IMG/VR virus record: IMGVR_UViG_3300047557_001894
Span: 1-54,092 of that record
DNA from: a virus
Reading direction: 5' to 3' (one strand)
DNA: 54,092 nucleotides
A model generated the notes under the pieces. That model was not told where the DNA came from, did not search any database, and saw only the letters and a list, made by a program, of their open reading frames with translations. Positions 14,776-22,746 of the stretch are shown here, one piece after another. The position numbers were made by a program, and so were the translations under genes. Within the stretch, counting starts at the first letter, position 1; each line of letters starts with the position of its first letter.

Positions 14776-15407
14776 CGTTCGACGAGCTGCCTGCCGATCA
14801 ACAGGAGCTAGTCAGCCGCTACCTTGCGGCCTGGCTGACGTACATCGACCCCGCAGTACCCATGAACCACGAGTCGGGAGTCAGGGCTGCTCAAGTCTTC
14901 GCACAGATGAGCGAGCAAGCGCAGCTCGTTGCGCGGAAGATCAAGTGGGAACGTCGAGCGATCCTCACACTCGCGAAGGGGGTCGATAGCCTGACGTACG
15001 AAGAGCTGCTGCCGGAGGAGCAGGACCGGCTAGACAGAGCGCTGAGTCTCGCGACCGAATATCACGCAGACGTGGGAGACCTCAGCAGCGTCTCTGCTGA
15101 GTGGCACGCCTGCTGGAGGCTAATGTCGGAAGAGGAGCGCACGATATACAGCCACCTGTGGCGAGCGCGGCTAATCGCTCAGGGGGGTGACATGACGTAC
15201 GAAGAGCTGCCCGACGATCGCAAGCAGATCGTCGACGAGTTCGTGGCCGAGCTCTGGGTCTACTGGAGCCTGCCGTTCGGTGATCCGAGAGAGCGGCTCG
15301 CATTTCGACGATGGGTCGCCGCTCACAGCCTGATGACCGAAGAAGAGCGTACGATCGGAGCGCACATACTCCAGACGCGCAGGGCCGCGCGCGATCCGTT
15401 GGAATGA
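14772..15407 (+). CDS. Protein made of three tandem ~70-residue repeats
   Basis: The GTG at 14772 overlaps the previous stop. The 211 residues divide into three diverged copies of one module, starting MTFDELPADQQ (residue 1), LTYEELLPEEQ (about 74) and MTYEELPDDRK (about 141). Copies 2 and 3 contain LMSEEERTI and LMTEEERTI. A fourth copy is the next, separate gene. The third copy begins with an ATG (15192) behind AGGGGGG and could also be translated alone. The family is unknown; the duplications are clear from the sequence. Confidence 0.7.
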   Translation: MTFDELPADQQELVSRYLAAWLTYIDPAVPMNHESGVRAAQVFAQMSEQAQLVARKIKWERRAILTLAKGVDSLTYEELLPEEQDRLDRALSLATEYHADVGDLSSVSAEWHACWRLMSEEERTIYSHLWRARLIAQGGDMTYEELPDDRKQIVDEFVAELWVYWSLPFGDPRERLAFRRWVAAHSLMTEEERTIGAHILQTRRAARDPLE

Positions 15408-15628
15408 TGTTGACCTACGATGACCTGAGCGATGACGAGAAGGCTCAGGTAGACGACATCCTCGCTCGCAGGCAGGTGTGGGTGGGGATGCCGAGAGACA
15501 ACATCATACTGGCGGAGTACAGAAGGGACGCCTTCTGGAAGTGGATGGGCTTCAAGCAGAAGTCCCCTCCGCGCGTGCGTGAGGTGGTGAACGGCGTACT
15601 CGCTGTGAAGCGTTTGGCCGACGAGTAG
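15404..15628 (+). CDS. Single-module paralogue of the preceding repeat protein
   Basis: ATG 15404 or 15407 (adjacent) overlaps the previous stop. The product of about 74 residues begins MLTYDDLSDDEKAQVDD, matching the start of each repeat in the upstream protein. Its C-terminal half (FWKWMGFKQKSPPRVREVV) has diverged. Function unknown. Confidence 0.65.
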   Translation: MMLTYDDLSDDEKAQVDDILARRQVWVGMPRDNIILAEYRRDAFWKWMGFKQKSPPRVREVVNGVLAVKRLADE

Positions 15629-15639
15629 TCTACCCCCTC

Positions 15640-17085
15640 ATGTGGCTGGAGTACCGCAACGCGGACACGCGCGCCGTCCGCATGACCGACGAAGAGGCCG
15701 CCTGGCTGCACAACTTCCTTGTGCTGCCCGACAAGGCTGGACACTTCGGACCGCAAGCGCGGACGGTCACGCTCTACGACCTACGCACGCAGACCTTCCC
15801 GTCTGGGCTGCTCCCCCTGGTGGTCGAGCAAGGCCGCAAGGAAGGCTACGAGATCGAGGTCCGCGACCTACGTGGCGTGAAGCCGATTCACGACACGAAC
15901 GCAGACCTCGATTGGCTCTACGACCACCAGCAGGAAGCGGTGGAGCTGATCTTCGAGAAGGAGCGCGGGATCATCTGCGCGCCAACCGGATCAGGCAAAG
16001 GCGAGGTGATGTGCGCGCTCGCGCGCCTCTATCCGAAGGCGCACATCGTCTACCTCGTGGACCGCAAAGACCTGGTGGACAACATCGTCAAGCGCTTGAG
16101 GGAGCGTGTCAGCGAGAAGGTCGGGCAGGTTGGCGACAACGTGCGCGACATTCAACGCCTGACGGTCTGCAACGCACACAGCCTCCGCAAGCCGATCAAG
16201 ACCGGATCGCTCGGGTGGTTCTTCACCCGTACGACCATCTTGGTGATCGACGAAGTACACACCGCGGGCGGCGCCACGATGTACTTGGCTGCGCAAGCGT
16301 TCAAGAACGCGCGCATCCGAGTCGGGTTCTCCGCGACGCCGTTCGATCGTGCAGACGACCGCTCGCTGATGGTGGCCGGATGCACCGGGGAGATCATCCA
16401 CCACGTCCAGTTCGAGCAAATGGTGGACACGGGCGTGATCGCGAAGCCCGTTGTCCGCGCGCACAGGGTGCCCATCAAGCCTGAACGCATCCGGTACACG
16501 AGCAGTCGTGTGGGACTCGGAAAGGCGTGGGCCGAAGGCTACGCGGCGCAGATGCTCTCGCCAGAGCGCATGGCCGCAGTACGCAAGATGGTGCAGCACG
16601 CATCGAAGCCGTGTCTCGTCCTACTCGAATCTATCGACCACGGTGAGGCAGTCGCCAAGGCGCTGACTCTGCACGGGATGCCGTGCGAGTTTGCGAGCGG
16701 GGAGTCTTCCTCGAAGGACCGACGCCGAATGATCGACGAGATCGAGTCTGGCGCACGCGATGTGCTCGTCGCCAACCGCATCTTCAAGACGGGCGTGGAC
16801 ATGCCAGCCATCCGTTCGGTGGTGTCCGTCGGGGCGGGCAAGAGCGTCATCTCCAACATTCAGTCCGTGGGTCGCGGCACGCGGCGCAGGGACAAGGACG
16901 GTAACGTGGTCAAGGACAGCTTCGACTTCCACGACCTAGCCGACCGCGATTGCGGGTGCCGTCACTTGGTCGCGGGTGTTGCGCACTATGACCACACGGC
17001 GTGCAAGTGGTTCGACCAGCACAGTCGTAAGCGCCTCGCGGCTTACCGCCGTGCGGGCTTCGAGATCGTGGAGCATCTGGAATGA
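15640..17085 (+). CDS. SF2 DEAD/DEAH-type DNA helicase, UvsW-like
   Basis: The 481-residue protein has helicase motifs in order: Walker A APTGSGKGE (about 114), DEVH box (about 203), a SATPFDR motif III (about 235) and motif VI QSVGRGTRR (about 407). The size and order match phage UvsW-like/RadD-like helicases, which remodel branched DNA and start recombination-dependent replication. A Cys/His cluster (DCGCRHLV and ACKWFDQH) near the C-terminus may bind zinc. It opens the replication block; the next gene overlaps its stop (ATGA). Confidence 0.88.
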   Translation: MWLEYRNADTRAVRMTDEEAAWLHNFLVLPDKAGHFGPQARTVTLYDLRTQTFPSGLLPLVVEQGRKEGYEIEVRDLRGVKPIHDTNADLDWLYDHQQEAVELIFEKERGIICAPTGSGKGEVMCALARLYPKAHIVYLVDRKDLVDNIVKRLRERVSEKVGQVGDNVRDIQRLTVCNAHSLRKPIKTGSLGWFFTRTTILVIDEVHTAGGATMYLAAQAFKNARIRVGFSATPFDRADDRSLMVAGCTGEIIHHVQFEQMVDTGVIAKPVVRAHRVPIKPERIRYTSSRVGLGKAWAEGYAAQMLSPERMAAVRKMVQHASKPCLVLLESIDHGEAVAKALTLHGMPCEFASGESSSKDRRRMIDEIESGARDVLVANRIFKTGVDMPAIRSVVSVGAGKSVISNIQSVGRGTRRRDKDGNVVKDSFDFHDLADRDCGCRHLVAGVAHYDHTACKWFDQHSRKRLAAYRRAGFEIVEHLE

Positions 17086-17786
17086 TCGCGGAGGATGAAG
17101 AGGATTTAGACATCCACGGGGGGTCCAGTGGGTACCCCCGAACGTGGGCGGCGGTGGTGCGCGAGCACTCGGACCTACTCCCGCGCTCTCCGGGCCCCTG
17201 GCTCGGAGTGACGACGCCTGGGTGCCCCAACATCACCGAGGCGATGCTCGACGACCTAGAAGGGACTGCGGAGGGGGTGATCCGCACGTTCCAAGGAGCG
17301 TGGATCGCGTTCTACGACGAGAAGCCGCCGCAAGTCGCGATGCGCGTAGCGGCGGCTGCGGTGCCGGTGTTCCACGAGAAGTCCATCTTCCCCGCTGAGT
17401 GGTTCTGGTGGAACTTCCCGATGTTCGAGGAGAAGGTCAAAGCCTGGAACGTGGAGCACGGGCGCGGTGAGCTGCCCAGCCCACGGTGGCTACTCGATCC
17501 GCAGAGGATGCGCCGCCATTACGGTTGGTATGCGCACACTCCGGGTCGGAGACTCGGCGGGCTGACGACCTTCTCGAAGGATGCTGTCGAGTACGAACGA
17601 GCGTACCGACGGCTGCAAGACGAGCTTCGGTCGGGCACGAACATGCCGACCGCGGCGAGGGTTCAGGGAGCGGTTCGGATGCACTTCGGAGGGATGAACG
17701 TCGAGGCGCTCGCTGAAGAGGCGAAGCGCAAAACGGAGGCCCTGCGCGAGAAGGCAGCCGACTGGTGGTTCATCTGGGGCGAATGA
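17082..17786 (+). CDS. Hypothetical protein (234 aa)
   Basis: ATG 17082 overlaps the helicase stop. The acidic N-terminus is followed by a Trp-rich central domain (AEWFWWNFPMFEEKVKAW) and a helical C-terminus ending WWFIWGE. Its position between two helicases suggests a replication accessory role (for example a loader), but no motif supports this. Confidence 0.6.
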   Translation: MIAEDEEDLDIHGGSSGYPRTWAAVVREHSDLLPRSPGPWLGVTTPGCPNITEAMLDDLEGTAEGVIRTFQGAWIAFYDEKPPQVAMRVAAAAVPVFHEKSIFPAEWFWWNFPMFEEKVKAWNVEHGRGELPSPRWLLDPQRMRRHYGWYAHTPGRRLGGLTTFSKDAVEYERAYRRLQDELRSGTNMPTAARVQGAVRMHFGGMNVEALAEEAKRKTEALREKAADWWFIWGE

Positions 17787-17793
17787 GGAGTTC

Positions 17794-19125
17794 ATGGCTA
17801 AAAAGCCGCTCTCGGTTGATGCGTATGGGCTGACGACGGACTTCGAGAAGCTGATCGCCCTAGCAGGCTCCCAGCGTCCGGGGTTCCTCGGCTCCCTCGG
17901 AAACTTCGACACGGACAGGATCGACCACCCGGCCGCGAAGCTCGTCCTGCGGGCCTGCCTCGCGATCCAGCACGAACACGGCAAGGGCCCCGGCAGTCCG
18001 ATGACTGTCATTCAGCGCTTGCGTAGGTGGGTAGAGGAGGGCGCTGTCTCCGACGCTGAGTTCGAGATGGCGACGGATTTCTTCTACGACATGGCTGGCG
18101 TCCCGATCGACGACGCCGAGATCATGCGTGAGCTCGCCCCGGTGCTGCGGCGGTCGATCCAATCCGAAGCTGTCACGACGGCGATGGATGCCTTCCGCAA
18201 GCGCGAAGACTTCGAGAAGGTCAAGAAGAAGATCGCCGAAGCCGAGCGCGTGGGCATCGTGGACGTGTCCGTAGGGTCGGTGCTCGGCCTGCACAGCTTC
18301 GACGAGATCGAAGCTGTGGGCGCGATGGAGCGCCTGCCCACGGGGATCACCGAGCTCGATATCCTGACCGAGGGAGGGGTGCCCAAGGGGTGCATGCTGG
18401 TCTGGGTGGCCAGCACCTCGGGTGGCAAGAGCCAGTGCCTCAACCACGCGACGGCCACGGCCATGCGAATGCGCAAGCGGTGTGCGGTCGCGACGTTGGA
18501 GCTGCCGCCGCCCAAGTGGCAGGCCCGCGTGATGGCAAACCTAACGGGGGTGCCCTCGAACATGATCCTCTCGGGTGAGGGCAGGAAGCGCGCGGAGCAA
18601 ATCCTCGCGCAGATGCTCCCCGATCTGGGTGGCTTCACGATCAAGCCTTTCCCGCCGCACCAGACCACCTCGCAAGATATCGAGGACTGGCTCGACAACA
18701 TCGAGCAGAAGACGGGAGAGAAGGTCGAGTTCGTAGCCGTCGACTACGGCGACAAGCTCGCGAGCCACAACCAGGCCGAGAATCTGGTGAGCTCCACCTA
18801 CCACGCGATGAACACGGTCTACGAGTCGCTCCGCGTGAACGTCGCGGAGAAGCATGGTCGGTACCTGCACACCGCGAGTCAGAGCAAGCGGCGCGTCTCG
18901 AACGAACGGACCAAGCGGATCGAGAGCGAGGACGTGTCCGACTCGATGAACAAGTCTCGCGTCACGGACATGATGATCTCGGTCGTCATCCAGAAGGACT
19001 GCGAGCCGAAGATGGCGACCTACCACGTCGCCAAGCACCGCACAGGCGAAGACGGCAAGACGACGAGCCCGATCCCGGTGGACCTGGAGTGCTCGCGAAT
19101 GTCCCCCATCATCATCTTGGAGTAG
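17794..19125 (+). CDS. Replicative DNA helicase, DnaB-like
   Basis: Start ATG 17794 after GAGGAG. The 443-residue protein has a helical N-terminal domain (about 1-160) and a RecA-like core with Walker A ASTSGGKSQ (about 206-214). A DnaB-type LPTGITELDILTEGGVPKG lead-in precedes it. Walker B-like VEFVAVDYGDKL is followed by later TASQSKR (arginine-finger region). It is the hexameric helicase of the phage fork and acts with the primase encoded four bases downstream. Confidence 0.88.
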   Translation: MAKKPLSVDAYGLTTDFEKLIALAGSQRPGFLGSLGNFDTDRIDHPAAKLVLRACLAIQHEHGKGPGSPMTVIQRLRRWVEEGAVSDAEFEMATDFFYDMAGVPIDDAEIMRELAPVLRRSIQSEAVTTAMDAFRKREDFEKVKKKIAEAERVGIVDVSVGSVLGLHSFDEIEAVGAMERLPTGITELDILTEGGVPKGCMLVWVASTSGGKSQCLNHATATAMRMRKRCAVATLELPPPKWQARVMANLTGVPSNMILSGEGRKRAEQILAQMLPDLGGFTIKPFPPHQTTSQDIEDWLDNIEQKTGEKVEFVAVDYGDKLASHNQAENLVSSTYHAMNTVYESLRVNVAEKHGRYLHTASQSKRRVSNERTKRIESEDVSDSMNKSRVTDMMISVVIQKDCEPKMATYHVAKHRTGEDGKTTSPIPVDLECSRMSPIIILE

Positions 19126-19129
19126 GGCG

Positions 19130-20107
19130 ATGACGCTTCCGACCACAGGCTACAAAAGCGAAACGAAGGGATCGAAGAACCGTCGCTTGGTGCAGGCCGC
19201 ACTCGATGACTCTCGCACCCGTACGCACGGGACAGCAGCTCGTGCTCCGTGCCCTGTGTGCGAGGGGGAGCGCGGCAAGCGTGACGGCAAGCTCGCGCTC
19301 TCGATCAACCTGACGACGACCGCGTACCACTGCCACCGCTGCAAGCTCTCGGGCTACTTGGACCGGGAAGCCGCCGAGCTCGCTGGTAAGGCGAGAGCGG
19401 TCCTGGCGGGTGAGCAGGTCTTGGAGTCAGACATCAACGAATCGCTCAATCACTGGTTCACTGCGACGACCAGCGTTCGTCGGCGGTCCCTCGTGAATGA
19501 CTCTCTACGCGGTTTGTTCCCAGACATCGAGCAGATCGAGTCCAGTCGGCATCTGTCCTTGTCGCACCCCGAGGTAGTGGCTTTCGTGGGGGAAAAGCTG
19601 CACGCGATTGCCTTCCTGATCTGCGGCCCCGAGGAGACGACGATCCCGGCGGTAGCTGGCTTGATCAGAGATCGCCACCAACACACCACGGGCAAGCTCA
19701 AAGGGTGGGTGCTGCGGTCCTTTCAGAACCGCGGTCCCAAGTATCAGAACTGCCCGCTGATGCTGCGGGCAGCATGCTTCTTCAACGAGCAGGCGGTCTA
19801 CAAGCCCACCTCTGAACCGCTGGTTGTGGTGGAGGGGTGCTTCGACGCGCTGTCCCGCTTCCCGAACGGCGTCGCTGTGCTCGGGAGTCTCTCTCAGTGG
19901 CAGCGAGAGCGGCTGCTGCTCGCACCGAGGCCGGTGCTGATCGTTCCTGATGGTGACGCCTGGGAGGCTGGGCGCATGGACGCGATGGAGCTCGCCCACT
20001 ACGGGCAGACCGCGGGCTTTCTGCGGTTGCCCGCTGGGAAAGACCCCGACGAGTTCAGCAACAAGGAATGGTCGGCCATGGTGCGAGAGAAAGCCGAGTG
20101 GTTCTAA
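19130..20107 (+). CDS. DNA primase, DnaG-like (zinc ribbon plus TOPRIM)
   Basis: The 325-residue protein has a zinc ribbon with Cys41/Cys44 (CPVC) and Cys68/Cys71 (CHRC), and a TOPRIM domain with VVVEGCFDAL (about 231-240) and LIVPDGDAWEAG (about 272). The catalytic Glu and the two acidic residues of TOPRIM are present. It is shorter than bacterial DnaG and lacks the C-terminal helicase-binding domain, as in many phages. It makes primers for lagging-strand synthesis beside the DnaB-like helicase. Confidence 0.85.
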   Translation: MTLPTTGYKSETKGSKNRRLVQAALDDSRTRTHGTAARAPCPVCEGERGKRDGKLALSINLTTTAYHCHRCKLSGYLDREAAELAGKARAVLAGEQVLESDINESLNHWFTATTSVRRRSLVNDSLRGLFPDIEQIESSRHLSLSHPEVVAFVGEKLHAIAFLICGPEETTIPAVAGLIRDRHQHTTGKLKGWVLRSFQNRGPKYQNCPLMLRAACFFNEQAVYKPTSEPLVVVEGCFDALSRFPNGVAVLGSLSQWQRERLLLAPRPVLIVPDGDAWEAGRMDAMELAHYGQTAGFLRLPAGKDPDEFSNKEWSAMVREKAEWF

Positions 20108-20835
20108 GACCCGAAGACGTGGTGCCCGAGGGGCATCCGATGCGCGAGACCTTGAGAGACCGGGAGTGGGTGGACCCGGCAACCTACGGCTACGCGATGC
20201 GCGACCTACGGGGGAAGTGGGGGCGCCTGAGCGCCCTGATCCCCTTCAAGCCCCCGGTCGGCATGAAGCGCACGCAGATGCACTGGCTTTGCCGGTGTGA
20301 GTGCGGCGAGTTCATCATCGTCCAAGGCGACAAGCTGATCGACGGGTACAGGCTCGCCTGTACTGCGCAGTGCTTCGAGCGAGCCGTCACAGAGTTCGCA
20401 GAGCTCACGAGCACGACCTACGAGTACGCGCGCACGGCTCTCATCACGCGGACTCTCTCGCCCGTCGTCGCCCCAGCAAGCTCACGCATTCGCGTGAACA
20501 AGGGCAAGATGTGGCAGCTCCCTCCGGGGCACAGGGAGCCGAACCCTGCGGGGACTGGTAGGCGCATGGGCGAGACCATTCCCGCGCTCATGCGAGCGGT
20601 GGAGATCGCCTGGTCGCTGACCGGGGTACCGGGCGAATGCACCGTGGGAATGCGCGGGAAGGCGTGGAAGCAGCGCCGCAAGACTCGCGACGGGTACGCG
20701 GTGCATTGGCAGTGGCGCGCGCGAGTCACGCGCCTGTCCGACGGTTCCTCGCTGGAGGGCAAGCCCGCGAACACGATCCACGCGGCAATGATCCTGCTGC
20801 TCAAGCAGCTCTCGGAAGACAGGGAGACACGATGA
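20098..20835 (+). CDS. Zinc-finger/AP2-like DNA-binding protein
   Basis: GTG 20098 overlaps the primase stop; ATG 20140 behind GAGGGG is an equally good start. The centre has WLCRCECGEFIIV and later ACTAQC. This is the small Cys domain that also begins the HNH protein at 51105 (GRL...WVCRCDCG). The C-terminal part (WRARVTRLSDGSSLEGK, then a helix) resembles AP2-type domains seen in phage endonuclease-like proteins. No HNH motif is present, so a DNA-binding role is more likely than cleavage. Confidence 0.55.
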   Translation: MVLRPEDVVPEGHPMRETLRDREWVDPATYGYAMRDLRGKWGRLSALIPFKPPVGMKRTQMHWLCRCECGEFIIVQGDKLIDGYRLACTAQCFERAVTEFAELTSTTYEYARTALITRTLSPVVAPASSRIRVNKGKMWQLPPGHREPNPAGTGRRMGETIPALMRAVEIAWSLTGVPGECTVGMRGKAWKQRRKTRDGYAVHWQWRARVTRLSDGSSLEGKPANTIHAAMILLLKQLSEDRETR

Positions 20836-21167
20836 AACGGCGAGAACCGATGGACGGATGGCACGAGTGGCTCGGAACCTACGTGGCGGGTGCTGCGCAC
20901 GGTGATTTCGCCAACGACCTTCACTTGCTAGAGCACGGCCTCATCCTGACCCTGGTGCGTGAGCCGCAGAACCCGCACGACCCGCAAGCCGTACGCATCG
21001 AGCTGAATGGCAAGAAGGTCGGGTACATCCCGTCCACGCAGGCGCCTGGGATCAACAAGCTGATTCGCTTGGGCTACCCGGTGATCGCGTCGGTGGACGT
21101 GGTGGAGAAGCCCAAGAAGCTCGTGCTCATCGAGCTCGCGATTCGCGCATGGGGAGACGCGCCGTGA
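20832..21167 (+). CDS. HIRAN-domain protein
   Basis: ATG 20832 overlaps the previous stop. The 111-residue product is almost entirely a HIRAN domain: LEHGLILTLVREPQNPHDP, then AVRIELNGKKVGYIPSTQA. In HLTF and other DNA-remodelling proteins HIRAN binds 3' ssDNA ends. Here it stands alone in the replication block and may recognise damaged or stalled DNA. The next gene overlaps its stop. Confidence 0.8.
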   Translation: MKRREPMDGWHEWLGTYVAGAAHGDFANDLHLLEHGLILTLVREPQNPHDPQAVRIELNGKKVGYIPSTQAPGINKLIRLGYPVIASVDVVEKPKKLVLIELAIRAWGDAP

Positions 21168-21616
21168 ACGGGGTTTGGGATGACGACAGCCTGATCTACA
21201 AGCTGAACGATCGAACGTACCGAGTCAGAGACGGGAACGACAGCATTTGGCTGCACAGAACGCACATCGCGATGTCCCTCATGGACAAGTCGAATCCCTC
21301 GGACGACCCCAACATCGAACACATCTGGGGAGCGTTCGATAGGGAGGACGTGCCGATCCCGCAGGCACAGGCATTCGTTGTCGCCAGCCGAGAGAACAAC
21401 TTACAGGACAGAGATGGCATCGGATGGCAAGTCGTCGGTGAGGGTGCGACTGCCGAGGAGGCACGCGAGCTGCTCTCACACACCGGGCCCACTTGCGGTG
21501 TTGATCAGCGTTTGCTGGCCACAGGCAACATCGAGGCTGAAGCCTGGGAAGCGGCCGAGGCGCAAGTCGCCCGTAAGGTGCTCTCGGGAGAGTGGTTCCC
21601 ACAACCCGTCACCTAG
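21164..21616 (+). CDS. Hypothetical protein (150 aa)
   Basis: GTG 21164 overlaps the HIRAN gene stop (GTGA); an earlier GTG at 21149 is possible. An N-terminal beta-rich part (IYKLNDRTYRVRDGNDSIW) is followed by an acidic, helical C-terminus. No family recognised. The stop lies in the loop of a hairpin described below. Confidence 0.6.
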   Translation: MNGVWDDDSLIYKLNDRTYRVRDGNDSIWLHRTHIAMSLMDKSNPSDDPNIEHIWGAFDREDVPIPQAQAFVVASRENNLQDRDGIGWQVVGEGATAEEARELLSHTGPTCGVDQRLLATGNIEAEAWEAAEAQVARKVLSGEWFPQPVT

Positions 21617-21660
21617 TGACGCGGGTTGCGCACAAGTACACGGGGGCGAGGGGGCAACCC
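21603..21660 (+). promoter_or_regulatory. Leader with two mutually exclusive hairpins
   Basis: AACCCGTCAC (21603-21612) can pair with GTGAC/GGGTT (21616-21620 and 21623-21627, with a GC bulge). Alternatively GGGTTGC (21623-21629) can pair with GCAACCC (21654-21660). Both use GGGTT, so only one can form. The first hairpin contains the upstream stop codon and the region leads into the AT-hook gene at 21702. This geometry is typical of attenuation or translation-coupled switching; no U-tract is seen. Confidence 0.4.
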
Positions 21661-21701
21661 ACCGTCCCGTGGTTCAGAGAAACGAAAGAGGAGTAGACCC
21701 A

Positions 21702-22325
21702 ATGTTCAAGATCGAAAGCCTGTCCCTGATCGAAAGCGCGCAGCAAGGCGGTTGCCTCAGTCTGGCCATCACCAGCAACAGCAACGAGGGCCTGGAGAAC
21801 CTGCGCACCGTTGTCGCCAACCTGATGCTCTCGAAGCCCGAAGAGCTCATCGACTCGCTGATGGGCCTGCGCGCGGCGGCTAGAGAGAAGTCGGAGAGCA
21901 AGCCCGCTCCCGTGGTCGAGCCGAGGGCTGACCAGGCGGACGAAGAGAAGCCCGCGGTGGCGGCGAAGCGTGGTCCCGGCAGGCCGCCGAAGGCATCGAC
22001 GGCAGCCGAGACGCCGAAGGTCGAACCCAAGGTCGAGCCCAAGGTCGAGCCCAAGGTCGAGCCGCAGGCCGAGCCGCGGGCTGACCCGATGGACGAAGAC
22101 CCGATGGAGCAGGCGGCGGGCAGCGCCTTGCCCGAAGAGATCATGAAGTCGGAGAAGATGCGGCCCATCGTGAACTACCTCGCGGAGACGCTGGGCATGA
22201 CCGACGCCGAGCAGGCCGGGGCGTGGGCGATCAAGCACAAGGACGACGTGCCCTTCTTGAAGGGGCTGCCGAACCCGGTCGAGCGGGTGAAGGTGGCCTT
22301 CAAGATGAAGCTCCAGGGCGGCTGA
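21702..22325 (+). CDS. AT-hook protein with KVEP repeats
   Basis: Start ATG 21702 after AAAGAGGAG. The 207-residue protein has an N-terminal domain (about 1-65), an AT-hook (KRGPGRPPK, about 88-96) that would bind the minor groove of AT-rich DNA, and a repeat KVEP four times (22017-22064, 12-base units). It ends in a C-terminal helical domain. It may act as a DNA-organising or regulatory protein. The repeats are extended Pro/Glu linkers. Confidence 0.65.
   Translation: MFKIESLSLIESAQQGGCLSLAITSNSNEGLENLRTVVANLMLSKPEELIDSLMGLRAAAREKSESKPAPVVEPRADQADEEKPAVAAKRGPGRPPKASTAAETPKVEPKVEPKVEPKVEPQAEPRADPMDEDPMEQAAGSALPEEIMKSEKMRPIVNYLAETLGMTDAEQAGAWAIKHKDDVPFLKGLPNPVERVKVAFKMKLQGG
22017..22064 (+). 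repeat. Four tandem 12-base units
   Basis: Units at 22017-22028, 22029-22040, 22041-22052 and 22053-22064 follow AAGGTCGARCCS, encoding KVEP in the linker of the AT-hook protein. Confidence 0.85.
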
Positions 22326-22470
22326 GAGCTATGACCCAGCCGCAGGTGGTCTAACGCCCACGCATCCCATGTTGGCTTCGCAGCGTGTGCGGGATGGAGT
22401 AACGGCGGCAGTGCGGGCCTTCGCTCCTTTCCGAAGGTGACTGCATCGTCTGGCCCACGTCACGGGCTTT
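22326..22470 (+). other. Non-coding, structured region upstream of the tRNA gene
   Basis: No convincing reading frame. GCCGC near 22335 can pair with GCGGC near 22412, enclosing CATCCC/GGGATG around 22365-22396. A second hairpin-like segment lies around the CTTCG and CGAAG at 22422-22437. It may be a small RNA or tRNA leader. Confidence 0.35.
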
Positions 22471-22546
22471 GGGACCGTAGCTCAATTGGTTAGAGCCCCC
22501 GGCTGTGGACCGGGGAGTCAGGGTTCGAGCCCCTGCGGCCCCACCA
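22471..22546 (+). tRNA. tRNA-His (anticodon GTG)
   Basis: A 76-nt cloverleaf with encoded CCA at 22544-22546. The D-stem is GCTC/GAGC, the anticodon stem CCCGG/CCGGG with loop CTGTGGA (anticodon GTG), and the T-arm CAGGG-TTCGAGC-CCCTG. The acceptor GGGACCG/CGGCCCC has one A4-C69 mismatch. Unusually for bacterial tRNA-His, the discriminator is A73 and the preceding base is T, so the G-1:C73 identity pair is missing. It is transcribed with the replication genes. Confidence 0.88.
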
Positions 22547-22746
22547 GCACAGGCCCCCTCGCGTCTCCCGCATGGTGCAGGAGCGCCCGTCGTTGACCCT
22601 CTTTCGGGGAGGGCGGGCGCCAGAAGGGCCTCGTCAGCGAGTCGATGCGCTCGCACCTCAACAAGACCAAGTAGCAGGGCGCGGTACAGCCTACGAAACC
22701 GTAGGGCTGCAAGGCAGCCCTACCCTCCATCACAAAGGCCAGGGCA
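22547..22746 (+). other. Non-coding region between tRNA-His and the gene at 22747
   Basis: No supported gene in these 200 bases. It contains a perfect 10-bp hairpin with a three-base loop (22701-22710 with 22714-22723) and CCCTC/GAGGG near 22598-22614. The last hairpin ends about 23 bases before the next ATG. Possible tRNA processing or 5' leader signals. Confidence 0.4.
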
